From an uncultured Bacilli bacterium (GTDB taxonomy: Bacteria > Bacillota_I > Bacilli_A > RFN20 > CAG-449), in the NCBI GenBank assembly GCA_947595215.1, contig CANQEO010000006.1, positions 1 through 63,326 of the forward strand: a DNA stretch of 63,326 bases, given 5' to 3'. Both the position numbers and the translations under genes were made by a program. Position 1 is the first letter of the stretch. Each line of letters opens with the position of its first letter. A model generated the notes under the pieces. It saw only the letters and a program-made list of their open reading frames with translations. It did not search any database and was not told the origin of the DNA. Of the stretch, positions 10,378 to 21,039 are shown piece after piece.

Positions 10378-11310
10378 ATGGAGAATGTCATTGTATCAGT
10401 TATTGTCCCTATCCATGGGGTTTATCAATATTTATTAAAATGTCTTGAATCTTTAAGCAAACAAGATTTTAATTTGCCATACGAAGTAATTTGTATCAAC
10501 GACTCACCAATTGATGATAGTTCTAAAATCATTAATCATTTTGTTAAGACTTATCCCGATATTTTTAAACGTATCGATGTAACTTATGGTGATGTTTCTA
10601 AAGTGCGTAACGAAGGAATCAAAAACTCTAAAGGAAAATACATATGTTTTGTCGATGGCGACGATTATGTTTATCCAAATTTTCTTAATTCTTTATATAG
10701 TTTAATTTCTAATAACAATGGAAATATTGGAGTTATCAACTTCAACACATTGACAATCAAAGGAAAAACTAGGAAACTCTTTTGCAATCATTTTGCTCTA
10801 AAAAAACCTTATAGCAGCAGCAAAGCAATAAAACATCTTTTAGGTGATGTTAAAATTAGAAGTTATTGTTGGAATAAAATTTTTAAGAGAGAGTTTTTAA
10901 TTGCCCATCAAATAGAGTTTTTAAATTATACGAAATTTATTGAGGATTTCGTCTTTTGTTTTGAAACTTTTATTAACGATGAAGAAATTTATTTTAGCAA
11001 TGAAATTGCATATTGCTATCGTCTGAGAAATGATTCTATATCTTTAAGCGGAAATACAAATGTAGTTCCAACTATTAAGAAGTTCATTAATGCCTTAATT
11101 AAAATAAAAATTATCGCTATTGAGAAAGACTTTAATCCTAAGGAACTAAACTTAGCTTTTTTTACTAGAAAATTTATTTTCTTTTGGCTATTGCATGTAA
11201 AAGCCGACAAACAGACGCGAAAAGGTTTGAAAATATATTTTCGTATTGTCGATAAAATAAAAAAATGTAACGATATTAAAGAACTAGAGTCCATGTATTT
11301 GGAACTCTAG
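10378..11310 (+). CDS. Glycosyltransferase family 2
   Basis: VSVIVPIHGVYQYLLKCLESLSKQDF...EVICINDSPIDDS...YICFVDGDDYVYP. Confidence 0.9.
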   Translation: MENVIVSVIVPIHGVYQYLLKCLESLSKQDFNLPYEVICINDSPIDDSSKIINHFVKTYPDIFKRIDVTYGDVSKVRNEGIKNSKGKYICFVDGDDYVYPNFLNSLYSLISNNNGNIGVINFNTLTIKGKTRKLFCNHFALKKPYSSSKAIKHLLGDVKIRSYCWNKIFKREFLIAHQIEFLNYTKFIEDFVFCFETFINDEEIYFSNEIAYCYRLRNDSISLSGNTNVVPTIKKFINALIKIKIIAIEKDFNPKELNLAFFTRKFIFFWLLHVKADKQTRKGLKIYFRIVDKIKKCNDIKELESMYLEL

Positions 11311-11313
11311 TTC
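11281..11313. terminator. Terminator-like hairpin between convergent genes
   Basis: GAACTAGAGT ... ACTCTAGTTC inverted repeat. Confidence 0.6.
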
Positions 11314-11576
11314 TCTTTATTTTTAAATATTTTTTTAAAAAAATGTTTCTTTTGATATGGTTCTTTTTCTATCGATAAAACGATATAACCAGTCGGATCA
11401 ATTACCTGATGAAGAATTTCTTCACTAATGTCATCTTCTGATATTATGATAGTTTCATTTTTTATATGTGAAGAAGCAACTTTATTTACTTTAAAATTCT
11501 TTATAATTAGTTCATTAATGTGAGCTTCACACATTCCACATTTCATACCATCAATCTTTAATATTGTCTTAATCAT
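11307..11576 (-). CDS. Heavy-metal-associated (HMA) domain protein
   Basis: KIDGMKCGMCEAHINELI (CxxC HMA motif). Confidence 0.8.
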   Translation of the reverse strand: MIKTILKIDGMKCGMCEAHINELIIKNFKVNKVASSHIKNETIIISEDDISEEILHQVIDPTGYIVLSIEKEPYQKKHFFKKIFKNKEN

Positions 11577-11691
11577 TTAAATTCTCTTTCTATAAATCTT
11601 TCATGTCAGTTTTACTCTTAAATTTAGTTTCAAATATTAATTTTCATCAAAAAAAACTCGTTTTTAAAAAGCGAGTTTTTATCTTTAATCA

Positions 11692-12288
11692 CTAAAAGGA
11701 AACTTTAGGAGCGGCTTTTTCGCCTTCATCAATTTGGAAAAATTCCTCCTTAACAAAATGGAACATACCAGCAATGATATTAGATGGAAACATCTCAATC
11801 TTGTTATTATATCCGAGTACCACATCGTTATACAATTGACGATTAAATGCGATTTTCTTTTCGATTTCTTTGAGTTGCGCCATTAAATCATTATAATTTT
11901 TATCGGCCTTTAGTTCCGGATAAGATTCATGAACTGCATTGACTAAAATATCCAATGATTTACCTAACGCCGAATCGGCTTTGGCAGCATCTTTGGCTGA
12001 ATGATTTCTTGAAGCATCGGCGTAAAGCTGACGTGCTTTAGCAAATTCTTCAAAGATGCTACTTTCATGTTTTGTATATCCTTTAATAGTTTCTACTAAG
12101 TTAGGAATCAAATCAAATCGCATTTTTAATTGGACATCAACTTGAGACCAAGCATTTTTAACTTTGTTACGTTCTTTTACTAATTTGTTGTAAGTTTTAA
12201 TAAAGTAAGCGATTAAAGCGACAATAAGACCTACAATTACAACGACGATTGTTGGAATAATCCAACTATCTATTAAAATTTTTATCAT
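11692..12288 (-). CDS. LemA family protein
   Basis: YNKLVKERNKVKNAWSQVDVQLKMRFDLIPNLVETIKGYTKHE. Confidence 0.92.
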   Translation of the reverse strand: MIKILIDSWIIPTIVVVIVGLIVALIAYFIKTYNKLVKERNKVKNAWSQVDVQLKMRFDLIPNLVETIKGYTKHESSIFEEFAKARQLYADASRNHSAKDAAKADSALGKSLDILVNAVHESYPELKADKNYNDLMAQLKEIEKKIAFNRQLYNDVVLGYNNKIEMFPSNIIAGMFHFVKEEFFQIDEGEKAAPKVSF

Positions 12289-12348
12289 TTTTTATCTCCT
12301 TTTCTCTTTATATGATATCACTACATTCTTAATAACAAAAGATTATTT

Positions 12349-14331
12349 TTAGCGACTTCTAGCTCCACCACCTCCGCCACCATGAGATGAACCACCACCA
12401 AATCCCCCACGTCCTCCTGAATGTGAAGATGAAGACATTCTTTTCGCATTAGTAATTCTTATGGTATTTGATGAAACCGTAAACGAATGTAACATACGAT
12501 GACGGAAATAACTATGGTAACTATAATACAAGAATGGTGTCGATTGATATTCGCTTTCACGTCCGAGATCTTTAAAGCGCGTCTTCAACTGTTTTTCAAC
12601 TAAATCCGCAATTCCAAAAGCTGTCGCATAAACAAGATAATGTTCCCATACTTCAACACCTGGAACAGGGTAATCTTCAAAATGTGAAAATTCTTTTAAG
12701 AAATGTTCGAATGCTTTCCATCTCACATAATCCTCATTACCTTGAATCGAACGTCTTTTTATTTGTCCGATATAAACACTGAAACTTAAAGAAAGCACTA
12801 AAGCAACAAAAGCTAAATATGCTGGCCATTGACGTCCATAAAAAAGCATTAAAACTAAAAATATAACCGCACTAATAATTCCTCCACTAATCGGAACGAT
12901 AAATCCTTTACGCGCTTTTTGCTCGACTTTATCGAAGAAATCGTATTTATTCGCATCTTCTTTTGTTATTTTCACCCATTCAGCGTTCATATTATTATAG
13001 CGAATCGCATTGCTTTCATTTTTTAAATGTTTTTCCAACTGATTCATGCTCAATGTATCACCATGAGCTATTTCATCAAAATACCATTTTAAAAGATATC
13101 TTTCATACTCTTTTAAATCACTTGTATCTTTAGAACGATTATAAATCAATGTATAATCAGCATCCTTATCAGTCAAGGTGACATTACTATAATCTACATC
13201 TATATATTTTCTTCTTATTAGATCCATCAATGTCGCGTTTAAATCATCTTTAGTTATCTCTTTAAATCGATATAAATATCCCATCATAGCCGGCGGATAA
13301 GATGCCGGTAATTCACGATAGTATTCATTATCAAATGTGCTTTTATGTTCTTTATCGTATTTAGTATAAACATGATAGAAACACCATCCAATTAACACCA
13401 AAAATATGATAAATAATAGTATAGAAACACTAGATAAAACTCTTACTTTATTTATAAAAATGTTTTCTGCATCTAATATGTCTTGTTCTTGCCGCATTAA
13501 ATATTCATAACCCTTTGCTGAAATGCAATTAGAACGACTCTCATCTATCTCCATAATCGTGCTTGGAAAGAAAATTCTCATTTCAATTTCTTGATTTACT
13601 TTAAGTCTATCCGTTCTCGCCGAAATAGTTTTATTATTTATTTCGACAAACTCAGTTTCGGCACCACCATGACCAAATGCATAGATTTCTTCATCGCTAA
13701 AATTATTTTCAGGCAAGTTAACTGAAACGGAAACATTATTCATGATAATATTTTGATAAGGTGCAAACTTCCAGTTAATTTCAGCATAATCCTCATAGAT
13801 AGTCATTGCTTTTTCAATAGTGTAAGAAAATACAAATCTAGTACGAGGTGATATTCCATTCTGTAAATATATTAGGACTGTCTCACATGACTTACCATAT
13901 TCTACTGGACATCCAATTTTATCTCCTAATTCATCACGATTTCCATTCCAAGAAAATCCAATTATATCACTAGATTTATCACCATTTCCAATCGAATAAT
14001 TAACATCTTCATATAGTGCTTCATCATTTTGATAAATTGAAACACTAAAAGAGTTTGTATCAAGGTCTGAAGTATTTTCTTCAATATCATTATTATTTTT
14101 CGAATATAAAATATCTCGTGTAAACATATGTCGGTTAATACTATAGGTATCTATAGTTTCGACAATTTGCATATCGCCATTTTTCAACAAAGTCGCATCA
14201 ACGTGATATGATTCATATTGAAATGATGGATCTTCAATTTCCCCTAAAACTGCAACTACCAAAGGCAAAAAGCAAATAAAAGCAGATATTAAAGTAGAAA
14301 CTGCAATACCTAAAACTAATTTATTTTTCAT
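12349..14331 (-). CDS. DUF2207 membrane protein with Gly/Ser-rich tail
   Basis: Signal/TM, ectodomain, internal TMs, C-terminal GGRGGFGGGSSHGGGGGGARSR; adjacent to lemA as usual. Confidence 0.85.
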   Translation of the reverse strand: MKNKLVLGIAVSTLISAFICFLPLVVAVLGEIEDPSFQYESYHVDATLLKNGDMQIVETIDTYSINRHMFTRDILYSKNNNDIEENTSDLDTNSFSVSIYQNDEALYEDVNYSIGNGDKSSDIIGFSWNGNRDELGDKIGCPVEYGKSCETVLIYLQNGISPRTRFVFSYTIEKAMTIYEDYAEINWKFAPYQNIIMNNVSVSVNLPENNFSDEEIYAFGHGGAETEFVEINNKTISARTDRLKVNQEIEMRIFFPSTIMEIDESRSNCISAKGYEYLMRQEQDILDAENIFINKVRVLSSVSILLFIIFLVLIGWCFYHVYTKYDKEHKSTFDNEYYRELPASYPPAMMGYLYRFKEITKDDLNATLMDLIRRKYIDVDYSNVTLTDKDADYTLIYNRSKDTSDLKEYERYLLKWYFDEIAHGDTLSMNQLEKHLKNESNAIRYNNMNAEWVKITKEDANKYDFFDKVEQKARKGFIVPISGGIISAVIFLVLMLFYGRQWPAYLAFVALVLSLSFSVYIGQIKRRSIQGNEDYVRWKAFEHFLKEFSHFEDYPVPGVEVWEHYLVYATAFGIADLVEKQLKTRFKDLGRESEYQSTPFLYYSYHSYFRHRMLHSFTVSSNTIRITNAKRMSSSSHSGGRGGFGGGSSHGGGGGGARSR

Positions 14332-14455
14332 AATCTCTCCTCGATATTAATTATAAAATAATTAATAAAAATGTCTAGGTAGTTAATTTGAATATATTTT
14401 AATACTAGCATCATAAAATAATATATCTTATATTATATATAGAAAGGAGGTGCCA

Positions 14456-15322
14456 ATGAAACAACAAGGAATGCTTAACAAAACAAGGCTCGCAGTTTTA
14501 ATCGATTTTGAAAATGCTAATCAAAAAGATTTAATAACAGAATTTTTCTCTTATCTGGATAAAAAAGGTTTCTTAAGTTATCCACGAAAATTAATTACGA
14601 GTAAAATCACTTCGCTTGAGAGCACTAACGCTCTTATCAAGGAAAATAATCTTGAATTAATCGTTTCAAATAGACCGCTTAGTAAAGGTCACAATCGTAA
14701 CAATGCAGATTTTAGAATGTACATTGAAACGATGGATATTCTTTATAAAGATGATGTCGACGCATTTTGTCTTATATCTAGTGATGATGATTTCTTAGAA
14801 CTAGTTCTAAAGTTAAAAAGGACTGGAAAATATTTAATAGGTATTGGTAATAAAAATACCTCTCCAGATTATATAAAACATTTTAACGAATTTCTATTCT
14901 GTGAAGATTTTGACAAAATAGTTCAGGAGCGCAAGAAAGCTTTAGAAGAGCAAAAGAAAAAAGAAGAATTCTTAAAAAAGCAAGAAAAAAAGCGACTAGA
15001 AAAAGCGCGTCAAGAAGAATTAAAAAGAATAGCAGATGAAAAAAGAAGACTCAAAGAACTAGCTAAACTTAAAGTTGAGGAAGAACGATTGATGTTACAA
15101 ACTCAAATTAAGCAAGCAATCGATATAGCAATCAGTAATCATAACGAAGGACGTTATCCTTTAACCGCGATTATCAAAGATATTAAAGATGCCAATCCGG
15201 AATTAAAGAAACATCGTATTCCTTTAAAAATATTCGATGAATTAAATTATGATTATAAACTTGATGAAACTAATACCGAAAACAAGTACGTTGAGATTGA
15301 AAGAAAGGAAGTCCTATCTTAG
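14456..15322 (+). CDS. NYN/PIN (LabA-like) nuclease domain, charged coiled coil, possible OST-HTH/LOTUS C-terminus
   Basis: LAVLIDFENANQ...NNADFRMYIETMDILY...DAFCLISSDDDFLELVLKLKRTGKYLIGIG; C-terminal Y-PLTAIIKDIKDANPELKKHRIPLKIFDELN; SD AAAGGAGG before ATG 14456. Confidence 0.82.
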   Translation: MKQQGMLNKTRLAVLIDFENANQKDLITEFFSYLDKKGFLSYPRKLITSKITSLESTNALIKENNLELIVSNRPLSKGHNRNNADFRMYIETMDILYKDDVDAFCLISSDDDFLELVLKLKRTGKYLIGIGNKNTSPDYIKHFNEFLFCEDFDKIVQERKKALEEQKKKEEFLKKQEKKRLEKARQEELKRIADEKRRLKELAKLKVEEERLMLQTQIKQAIDIAISNHNEGRYPLTAIIKDIKDANPELKKHRIPLKIFDELNYDYKLDETNTENKYVEIERKEVLS

Positions 15323-15335
15323 GACTTCCTTTCTT
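15301..15335. terminator. Bidirectional terminator
   Basis: AAGAAAGGAAGTCCTA / TAGGACTTCCTTTCTT perfect inverted repeat. Confidence 0.85.
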
Positions 15336-17019
15336 ATTTTAAATCAATTTCTCTAATAGTTTTATATATAAGTTCATTAATGCTTCGCACTCTTTTTGGA
15401 TCTATTTTTATAATCTCTCTATCAAAAGTCATAATCCCATTTAATTCGTCCTCAACATCTGCAATTTGAGTATAGATAGCACCTACTAAGCCATTTTTTA
15501 TTTGAGGAACTACTTCTCTTAAATAAAGTTTTTCAAATGCATCAGTTAAAAACTTTTTATTTTTCATTTTCTTATAACCAAAGTTATGATTATTAAAGGT
15601 ATGACCATCTATTTTCAAACCATAACCACCAAATTCCGATAAAATATAAGCTCTTTTTGTTTTATCCTTTCTAAGTTTAAATTTTTTGAAATATACGTGA
15701 AAACTTCTAAAATCACCGGCACCACGATCATGCCAACCTGAGGTACTATCATAAAGTCGTGTATTATCTTTAACAGACAAATACGAGGTCATTTTTTTAC
15801 TATCAAATTGTCCCCATCCTTCATTAAAAATTGTGTAAATGATAACGCTCGGATGATTATTAAGGATATCTATAATCTCACAAGATTCTTTTAAGAAGAA
15901 GGCGCGACCCTCTTGATTTTCTCTTCCGAACTTTCGATATTGTGTATCATCGCGATGCTGTGAAGTAAACAATGGCAATTTAACTATAGTGAATTTATAT
16001 TCATCTCCACCATTGATGAAATCTTGAATTACAAGCATTCCTAACTTATCGCACAAATAATAGAAAAGTGGATGTTCTAATTTTATATGTTTTCTAATCG
16101 TGTTAAATCCCATATCTTTTAAAACTTTAATGTCTCGAAAATATTCTGTTTTATTTTTCGCAGTGTATCCACAACTATAATAACCTTGATCCAAAACACC
16201 GCTTAAAAAGATGCGCTTGTGATTTAAAGCTAGATATGTTTCCTTTTCGCAAATAACACGTTCTATTTTTCTAAAACTGAAATAAGTTTCTACTATATCG
16301 AGACCTAATTTTACCTTTGCATGGTAAAGAAAAGGATCTTCAACACTCCAAAGATGTATTTTATCAAAGATAAATATCTCCTCTTGGTTGCTGAAACCAT
16401 TTAAAACCATATCTTCAAATTCAATAGAATATGGCAAAGATTCATCGCTTTTAACTAATATTTTTAATTCTTTTTTATCAATATCTGTAATAAATTTAAT
16501 ATCTTTAATATAATTTTTCGGTACTACTTCTAAAAATACATCTTGAACTATACCACTAGAAGGAGTGTACCAAATTCCTCCACGTTTAAACTTTTGTTTA
16601 CCATAAGAATAAATCCCTTTATCTGTACTATCTTTCACTACAACTAATAACTCATTAGATCCCTTTTTTACAAAATCAGTAATATCGAATGAAAATGGAG
16701 TATATCCTCCTTCATGTGTTCCTACTTTATTATCATTAATAAAAACTTCCGACACTTGATCTACAGCAATAAAATTGATAATTAAACGTTCTTGCTCGTT
16801 TAAATCAATATTAAATTTTTTTCGGTAAAAAGCTACATCATTCTCTTCGAAAAGTAAATTGACTCCACTCGTTTTAGTTTCAATAGCATAAGGAACTTCA
16901 ATTTTACCTTGATATTTTAAATTTTTATCACAATCTTCGATCGAAATATTCCAAAGACCATTTAAAGAAACGAATTCACTACGTCTTAAATAAGGGCGAG
17001 GATAATTGATATCAATCAT
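15334..17019 (-). CDS. Glycoside hydrolase family 2 (beta-galactosidase/glucuronidase-like)
   Basis: RPYLRRSEFVSLNGLWNISIED, VFINDNKVGTHEGGYTPFSFDIT, FNEGWGQFD, ILSEFGGYGL. Confidence 0.9.
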   Translation of the reverse strand: MIDINYPRPYLRRSEFVSLNGLWNISIEDCDKNLKYQGKIEVPYAIETKTSGVNLLFEENDVAFYRKKFNIDLNEQERLIINFIAVDQVSEVFINDNKVGTHEGGYTPFSFDITDFVKKGSNELLVVVKDSTDKGIYSYGKQKFKRGGIWYTPSSGIVQDVFLEVVPKNYIKDIKFITDIDKKELKILVKSDESLPYSIEFEDMVLNGFSNQEEIFIFDKIHLWSVEDPFLYHAKVKLGLDIVETYFSFRKIERVICEKETYLALNHKRIFLSGVLDQGYYSCGYTAKNKTEYFRDIKVLKDMGFNTIRKHIKLEHPLFYYLCDKLGMLVIQDFINGGDEYKFTIVKLPLFTSQHRDDTQYRKFGRENQEGRAFFLKESCEIIDILNNHPSVIIYTIFNEGWGQFDSKKMTSYLSVKDNTRLYDSTSGWHDRGAGDFRSFHVYFKKFKLRKDKTKRAYILSEFGGYGLKIDGHTFNNHNFGYKKMKNKKFLTDAFEKLYLREVVPQIKNGLVGAIYTQIADVEDELNGIMTFDREIIKIDPKRVRSINELIYKTIREIDLK

Positions 17020-18316
17020 TTTTATTTACCTCTTTATGCTTCTGATTTTTAAGAATTAAAATAATAGCTGGTATTAAACTAAACAATAAGACTATCGCTG
17101 CTCCGATAAATATTTCTGGTATAGGCAGATGAACTACACGGTTAAATTCATCGATGTAAGTTTCGCTGTTTTGAATAATTGCACTACCTATAAAAGGACC
17201 GATGCACATTGGAAGCGCAACTTGAAAGATCATCCTAATACCTTGAAACAATCCAATTTTATCTTTAGGAGTATACTCTCTAATTAAAGCGTTGAAACTA
17301 GTGGCTACTACCATATATCCGATCATCATTATCGCACCAAAAATAATAGTTAAAATTGTATTTCCAACCGGAATGAAAAACATTAAAATCAATCCCATCA
17401 CCATGATAGCAATCGATGGAATTAATACTTTGAATTTACCTATTTTATCGATAAAAAATCCAAATACTACACTAAAGATAGAAGCAATAATCAAAACTAC
17501 TCCTAAACTTATAGCATAATTTTCAAGTTGTAAATACCTTTCTAAATAGATTAATAAATATGGAAAGAATACTTGAATAGCAGTTTGATAAACTAAGAAG
17601 CCACATAATGCAATATATAGTTTTTTGTTTTCTTTTACAACACTTGGAAAAAAGCCATAAATGATATCTTTTAAATAATTTTCATCTTTTTTCGCAATCA
17701 AATCATCTTTTGGTAAAACAAAAATACTAATTATTGCTACAGCAATCATAATCAACCCGAATATCATATAAAACAGCATCCATTGACCTTCTTTTGTCAA
17801 TGGGTCAAAAGCGACAAAGATTATAAGCATTGAGATTAAAGGTAAAATAGCCAATACACTTTCAACTCTTCCACGATTTGAATCATCGGTCATATCCGTA
17901 ATATAGGCATTAAAGGCAGCATCGTTTGCGCTGCTTCCAAAGAATGTCATAACACAATCTAGAATGACGATCGTAACTGCCGCGAATGCTTCCGCGTTTA
18001 CTAAAGGAAATAATATATGCACATTTTCAACACTAACAAAACCAAATGATAATGTTACTAATCCCCAAAGTATATATCCCACTACAATAAATGCCTTTCT
18101 TTTACCAAGGTGATCACTTAAAGCACCAACTAATAAGGTTGTTACTGTTGCAACAACCGCACTCGCAGCAACCATGGTTGCAATGTAATTATAATTAGAA
18201 CTTATTTCATCAAATAAAAATTTATTAAAATACAGGTTTTCAATAGTCCACGCTAATTGTCCAGAAAGCCCGATTAAAACAAAAGACAACCAATGTCGGA
18301 TAGTTAATTTTTTCAT
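17012..18316 (-). CDS. MFS transporter (sugar transporter-like)
   Basis: About 12 TM helices, GALSDHLGKRKAFIVVGYILWG motif; overlaps the GH2 gene start. Confidence 0.85.
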   Translation of the reverse strand: MKKLTIRHWLSFVLIGLSGQLAWTIENLYFNKFLFDEISSNYNYIATMVAASAVVATVTTLLVGALSDHLGKRKAFIVVGYILWGLVTLSFGFVSVENVHILFPLVNAEAFAAVTIVILDCVMTFFGSSANDAAFNAYITDMTDDSNRGRVESVLAILPLISMLIIFVAFDPLTKEGQWMLFYMIFGLIMIAVAIISIFVLPKDDLIAKKDENYLKDIIYGFFPSVVKENKKLYIALCGFLVYQTAIQVFFPYLLIYLERYLQLENYAISLGVVLIIASIFSVVFGFFIDKIGKFKVLIPSIAIMVMGLILMFFIPVGNTILTIIFGAIMMIGYMVVATSFNALIREYTPKDKIGLFQGIRMIFQVALPMCIGPFIGSAIIQNSETYIDEFNRVVHLPIPEIFIGAAIVLLFSLIPAIILILKNQKHKEVNKND

Positions 18317-18505
18317 ATTTAAGCCTCTAGTAAAAGTATATTACATTTCATAGCACTTAGCAATTGAACAAATTAGTTAAAATAACACCAAAATTTATCA
18401 AAATTATAGTTTTTTATTTATTGCAAATATGTACGACATTCATTTTTGAAAGGAGTGATAGAATTTTTCTTGAATGTCGTCTAGCATATTAGAAAGGAAA
18501 ATTAA

Positions 18506-19516
18506 GTGAAAAAATTAAACTATAAGACTATTGCAACTTTATTACTAACCTCTATTCTTATCGGAGGTTTAAGTGCTCTCGCTTTTAGTATTGGTGACAT
18601 TAATAATAATTTTATTCAATCAACTGAAAACGATTCGGATTTAAATACGTCAGTAAAAGAAAATGGAATTAGTGTTCAATTTTTATCAAGTAAAATTAAT
18701 GACGATAAGTCGGTCACAAAAACATTTACTTATAGTATCACTCCAGAAAACGCTACTAATCAAAATGTTACAGTAGAAGCTAAATACAATGATAATACAA
18801 ACTGCGATGATGTTTTAACTGCTTCAGTTGATATATCATCTAAAACTATTTCTTTAGTTTGTAAAGCAGACTTTGAAAAACAAATCTATGTAACAATAAC
18901 ATCTTCATCTGATTTTAGTAAAACTGCTCAAATCACAGTTGATTATGTTAAAAAGGTTAAATCTATTGATTATAAACTTGGCGATTCTGATTCTGATAGC
19001 GATTATTGGTATACAGGATGTGGAATGCAAGTTAATGCTGGTTTTAGAGATTCTTTTGCCTTTAATGATTTATTAGATGTAACCTACTCAAAATTTACAA
19101 AAGATAAAAAGTATACCTTTAATGTTAAAGATGTAACTTTGATTGATGATGAACTAATGTGCGGTGATTGTTCTTCTTTTGAGACCGAACTAAGAACAAA
19201 CTTTACAAATGCATTAAAAACCAAAATCACTAATTTGAGCGACACCTATTTTAATGATGATGAAATATGGAATTTTTCTACAAGCAATAAATATCATTCC
19301 ATTATTTCTCAATTCAATGATGATTCTTATAGATACGAAGAACAAGGTTATATTTGTTACAAATTTAAAGCTTCTTATTATTGTGTTGAAGATCCCACTA
19401 TCGAATTAAAGATTGATAAATATTGGCAGTTCTCATTAATTAGCCCATCTGGTTTTTTAGGTAAAACGATAAATGTCGATGAAATTAATACACAAACGAA
19501 AAATATAGAGTTTTAA
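18506..19516 (+). CDS. Secreted/anchored protein of unknown function, possible Ig-like region
   Basis: GTG start, N-terminal signal-like TM; beta-rich repeats (KTFTYSITPENATNQNVTVEAKYND). Confidence 0.6.
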   Translation: MKKLNYKTIATLLLTSILIGGLSALAFSIGDINNNFIQSTENDSDLNTSVKENGISVQFLSSKINDDKSVTKTFTYSITPENATNQNVTVEAKYNDNTNCDDVLTASVDISSKTISLVCKADFEKQIYVTITSSSDFSKTAQITVDYVKKVKSIDYKLGDSDSDSDYWYTGCGMQVNAGFRDSFAFNDLLDVTYSKFTKDKKYTFNVKDVTLIDDELMCGDCSSFETELRTNFTNALKTKITNLSDTYFNDDEIWNFSTSNKYHSIISQFNDDSYRYEEQGYICYKFKASYYCVEDPTIELKIDKYWQFSLISPSGFLGKTINVDEINTQTKNIEF

Positions 19517-19604
19517 TAAAACTAAAGTGCTCATTATGTAGCACTTTTTCTTTTTTTATCATTGCCACAAAAAAAGCCCTGAATATAGGACTTGTAAAAA
19601 CTAT

Positions 19605-19690
19605 TGGTGCCGCTGGTCGGACTCGAACCGACAAGGATGCACTCCGCTCGATTTTGAGTCGAGTTTGTTTACCAATTTCAACACAGCGGC
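19605..19690 (-). tRNA. tRNA-Leu (CAA)
   Basis: Reverse complement GCCGCTG...CTCGA CTCAAAA TCGAG...GTTCGAGTCC...CAGCGGCACCA; long variable arm, CCA encoded. Confidence 0.95.
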
Positions 19691-19851
19691 ATAAATTCAA
19701 GCATGATTATTTTATCATATTTTTTATCTAAATCAATATTTTTATAATAATAGCTGCTATTGATTTGTGATAAATTAAACATTATTTCTTTTTGATACTT
19801 TTTTTATCAGTTATTATTTATATATATTTTTTTGAAAGAAGTGTGATCATT

Positions 19852-20811
19852 ATGTCAAGTTTTAAAGTAGGATTAAAGGAGATAGCAAGAGAAGTTAATT
19901 ACTCTATAAATACTGTTTCCAGAGCTTTGCGAGATTGCGATGATATTAGTAACACAACTAAGTCTATAATTCGTCAAAAAGCGCTTGAACTTGGCTATTT
20001 TCCTAATCGTGCTTCACTAAAAATCAAAATTGAAAATCGGCCAGTGATTGCCTTAGTCTATCGTGAGTTCAACGATCATTTTTTTTCAACTCTCAGTGAT
20101 AAAATTTTAAATAATTTAAACGATGAAGAGATAGTCATTTCAATAAAACGTGTTCATGAAGAGAAATTGACTCGAAAATGTGTTAAAACACTTGTGACTA
20201 ATGGCGTAGATATCATATTGTCTTTTCTAGATGTAAGCAATGATGCCATAGAATTAGTAAATCTTTTTAAGGTACATTTATTGGTTGTTGGAAAATATAG
20301 TGATTCATTTAATATAAGCTGCTTTTTTTTAGATGACGAAAAAGCCGGAATCTTAGTTGGCAAATACCTTGTTGACAATAAATATACTTCTATTTTATTT
20401 ATCGGAGATAAAGAGCCATCAACAAAAAAGAAATATCGCGGTTTTGAACGAACAATTCATAAATATCAAATAGAAGCGAACATAAAATCATTGATTTATC
20501 CTTTAAATAAAAATGAATTTATTAGCATATTATTTAGAGAAAAAATTGATGCTATCTATTGTGTCAATAATAAAATAGCATTTGAAGTAAATTCACTTTT
20601 AGATAATATTATTAATCAGAAAAAAGCTTTACTTATTGGAAACGATAGTGATGGTTATAATTATGAAAATCAAATATCATTTCCGATGATTTCTTTTGAT
20701 TACTCACTTATGGCGAGCGAAATAAAAAATGTTATCATCAAGTTAACAAACGAAACAAAGTCTCTTCACTATAAAATAATGTTTGATGTGTTTCTAAAAA
20801 CAGATTTTTAA
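19852..20811 (+). CDS. LacI-family transcriptional regulator
   Basis: VGLKEIAREVNYSINTVSRALRDCDDISNTTKSIIRQKALELGYFPN plus periplasmic-binding-like domain; ATG 19852 with SD-like GAAAGAAG. Confidence 0.9.
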   Translation: MSSFKVGLKEIAREVNYSINTVSRALRDCDDISNTTKSIIRQKALELGYFPNRASLKIKIENRPVIALVYREFNDHFFSTLSDKILNNLNDEEIVISIKRVHEEKLTRKCVKTLVTNGVDIILSFLDVSNDAIELVNLFKVHLLVVGKYSDSFNISCFFLDDEKAGILVGKYLVDNKYTSILFIGDKEPSTKKKYRGFERTIHKYQIEANIKSLIYPLNKNEFISILFREKIDAIYCVNNKIAFEVNSLLDNIINQKKALLIGNDSDGYNYENQISFPMISFDYSLMASEIKNVIIKLTNETKSLHYKIMFDVFLKTDF

Positions 20812-20871
20812 CTCTATTAAACAGAAATGCTTGATTTTTGATAATGAAAAAATTATTATAAATAAGCATTT

Positions 20872-20947
20872 GCCGACATAGCTCAATTGGCAGAGCAATT
20901 GATTTGTAATCAATAGGTTGGCGGTTCGATTCCGTTTGTCGGCACCA
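20872..20947 (+). tRNA. tRNA-Thr (TGT), integration target
   Basis: GCCGACA...TTGAT TTTGTAA ATCAA...GGTTCGATTCC...TGTCGGCACCA; 3' part repeated at 31952-31997. Confidence 0.95.
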
Positions 20948-20948
20948 T
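20903..20948 (+). repeat. attL, 46-bp direct repeat
   Basis: TTTGTAATCAATAGGTTGGCGGTTCGATTCCGTTTGTCGGCACCAT, identical to 31952-31997. Confidence 0.95.
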
Positions 20949-20980
20949 TGATAGTAAAGCGATATAATCGCTGTTTTATG

Positions 20981-21012
20981 AGAGAGAGTTGTGAGGGCTC
21001 TCTCTTTTTTTT
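20981..21012 (+). terminator. Element-encoded terminator after tRNA-Thr
   Basis: AGAGAGAG TTGTGAGGG CTCTCTCT followed by T-run. Confidence 0.75.
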
Positions 21013-21039
21013 GTTTAACCGACACGCGAACTTTCCTGG

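Noticed and set aside
11016-11294. 92-aa antisense ORF over GT2
   Set aside because: Shadow ORF; low-complexity hydrophobic translation of AT-rich DNA.
17292-17519. 75-aa antisense ORF over MFS
   Set aside because: Shadow ORF, Ile/Lys-rich.
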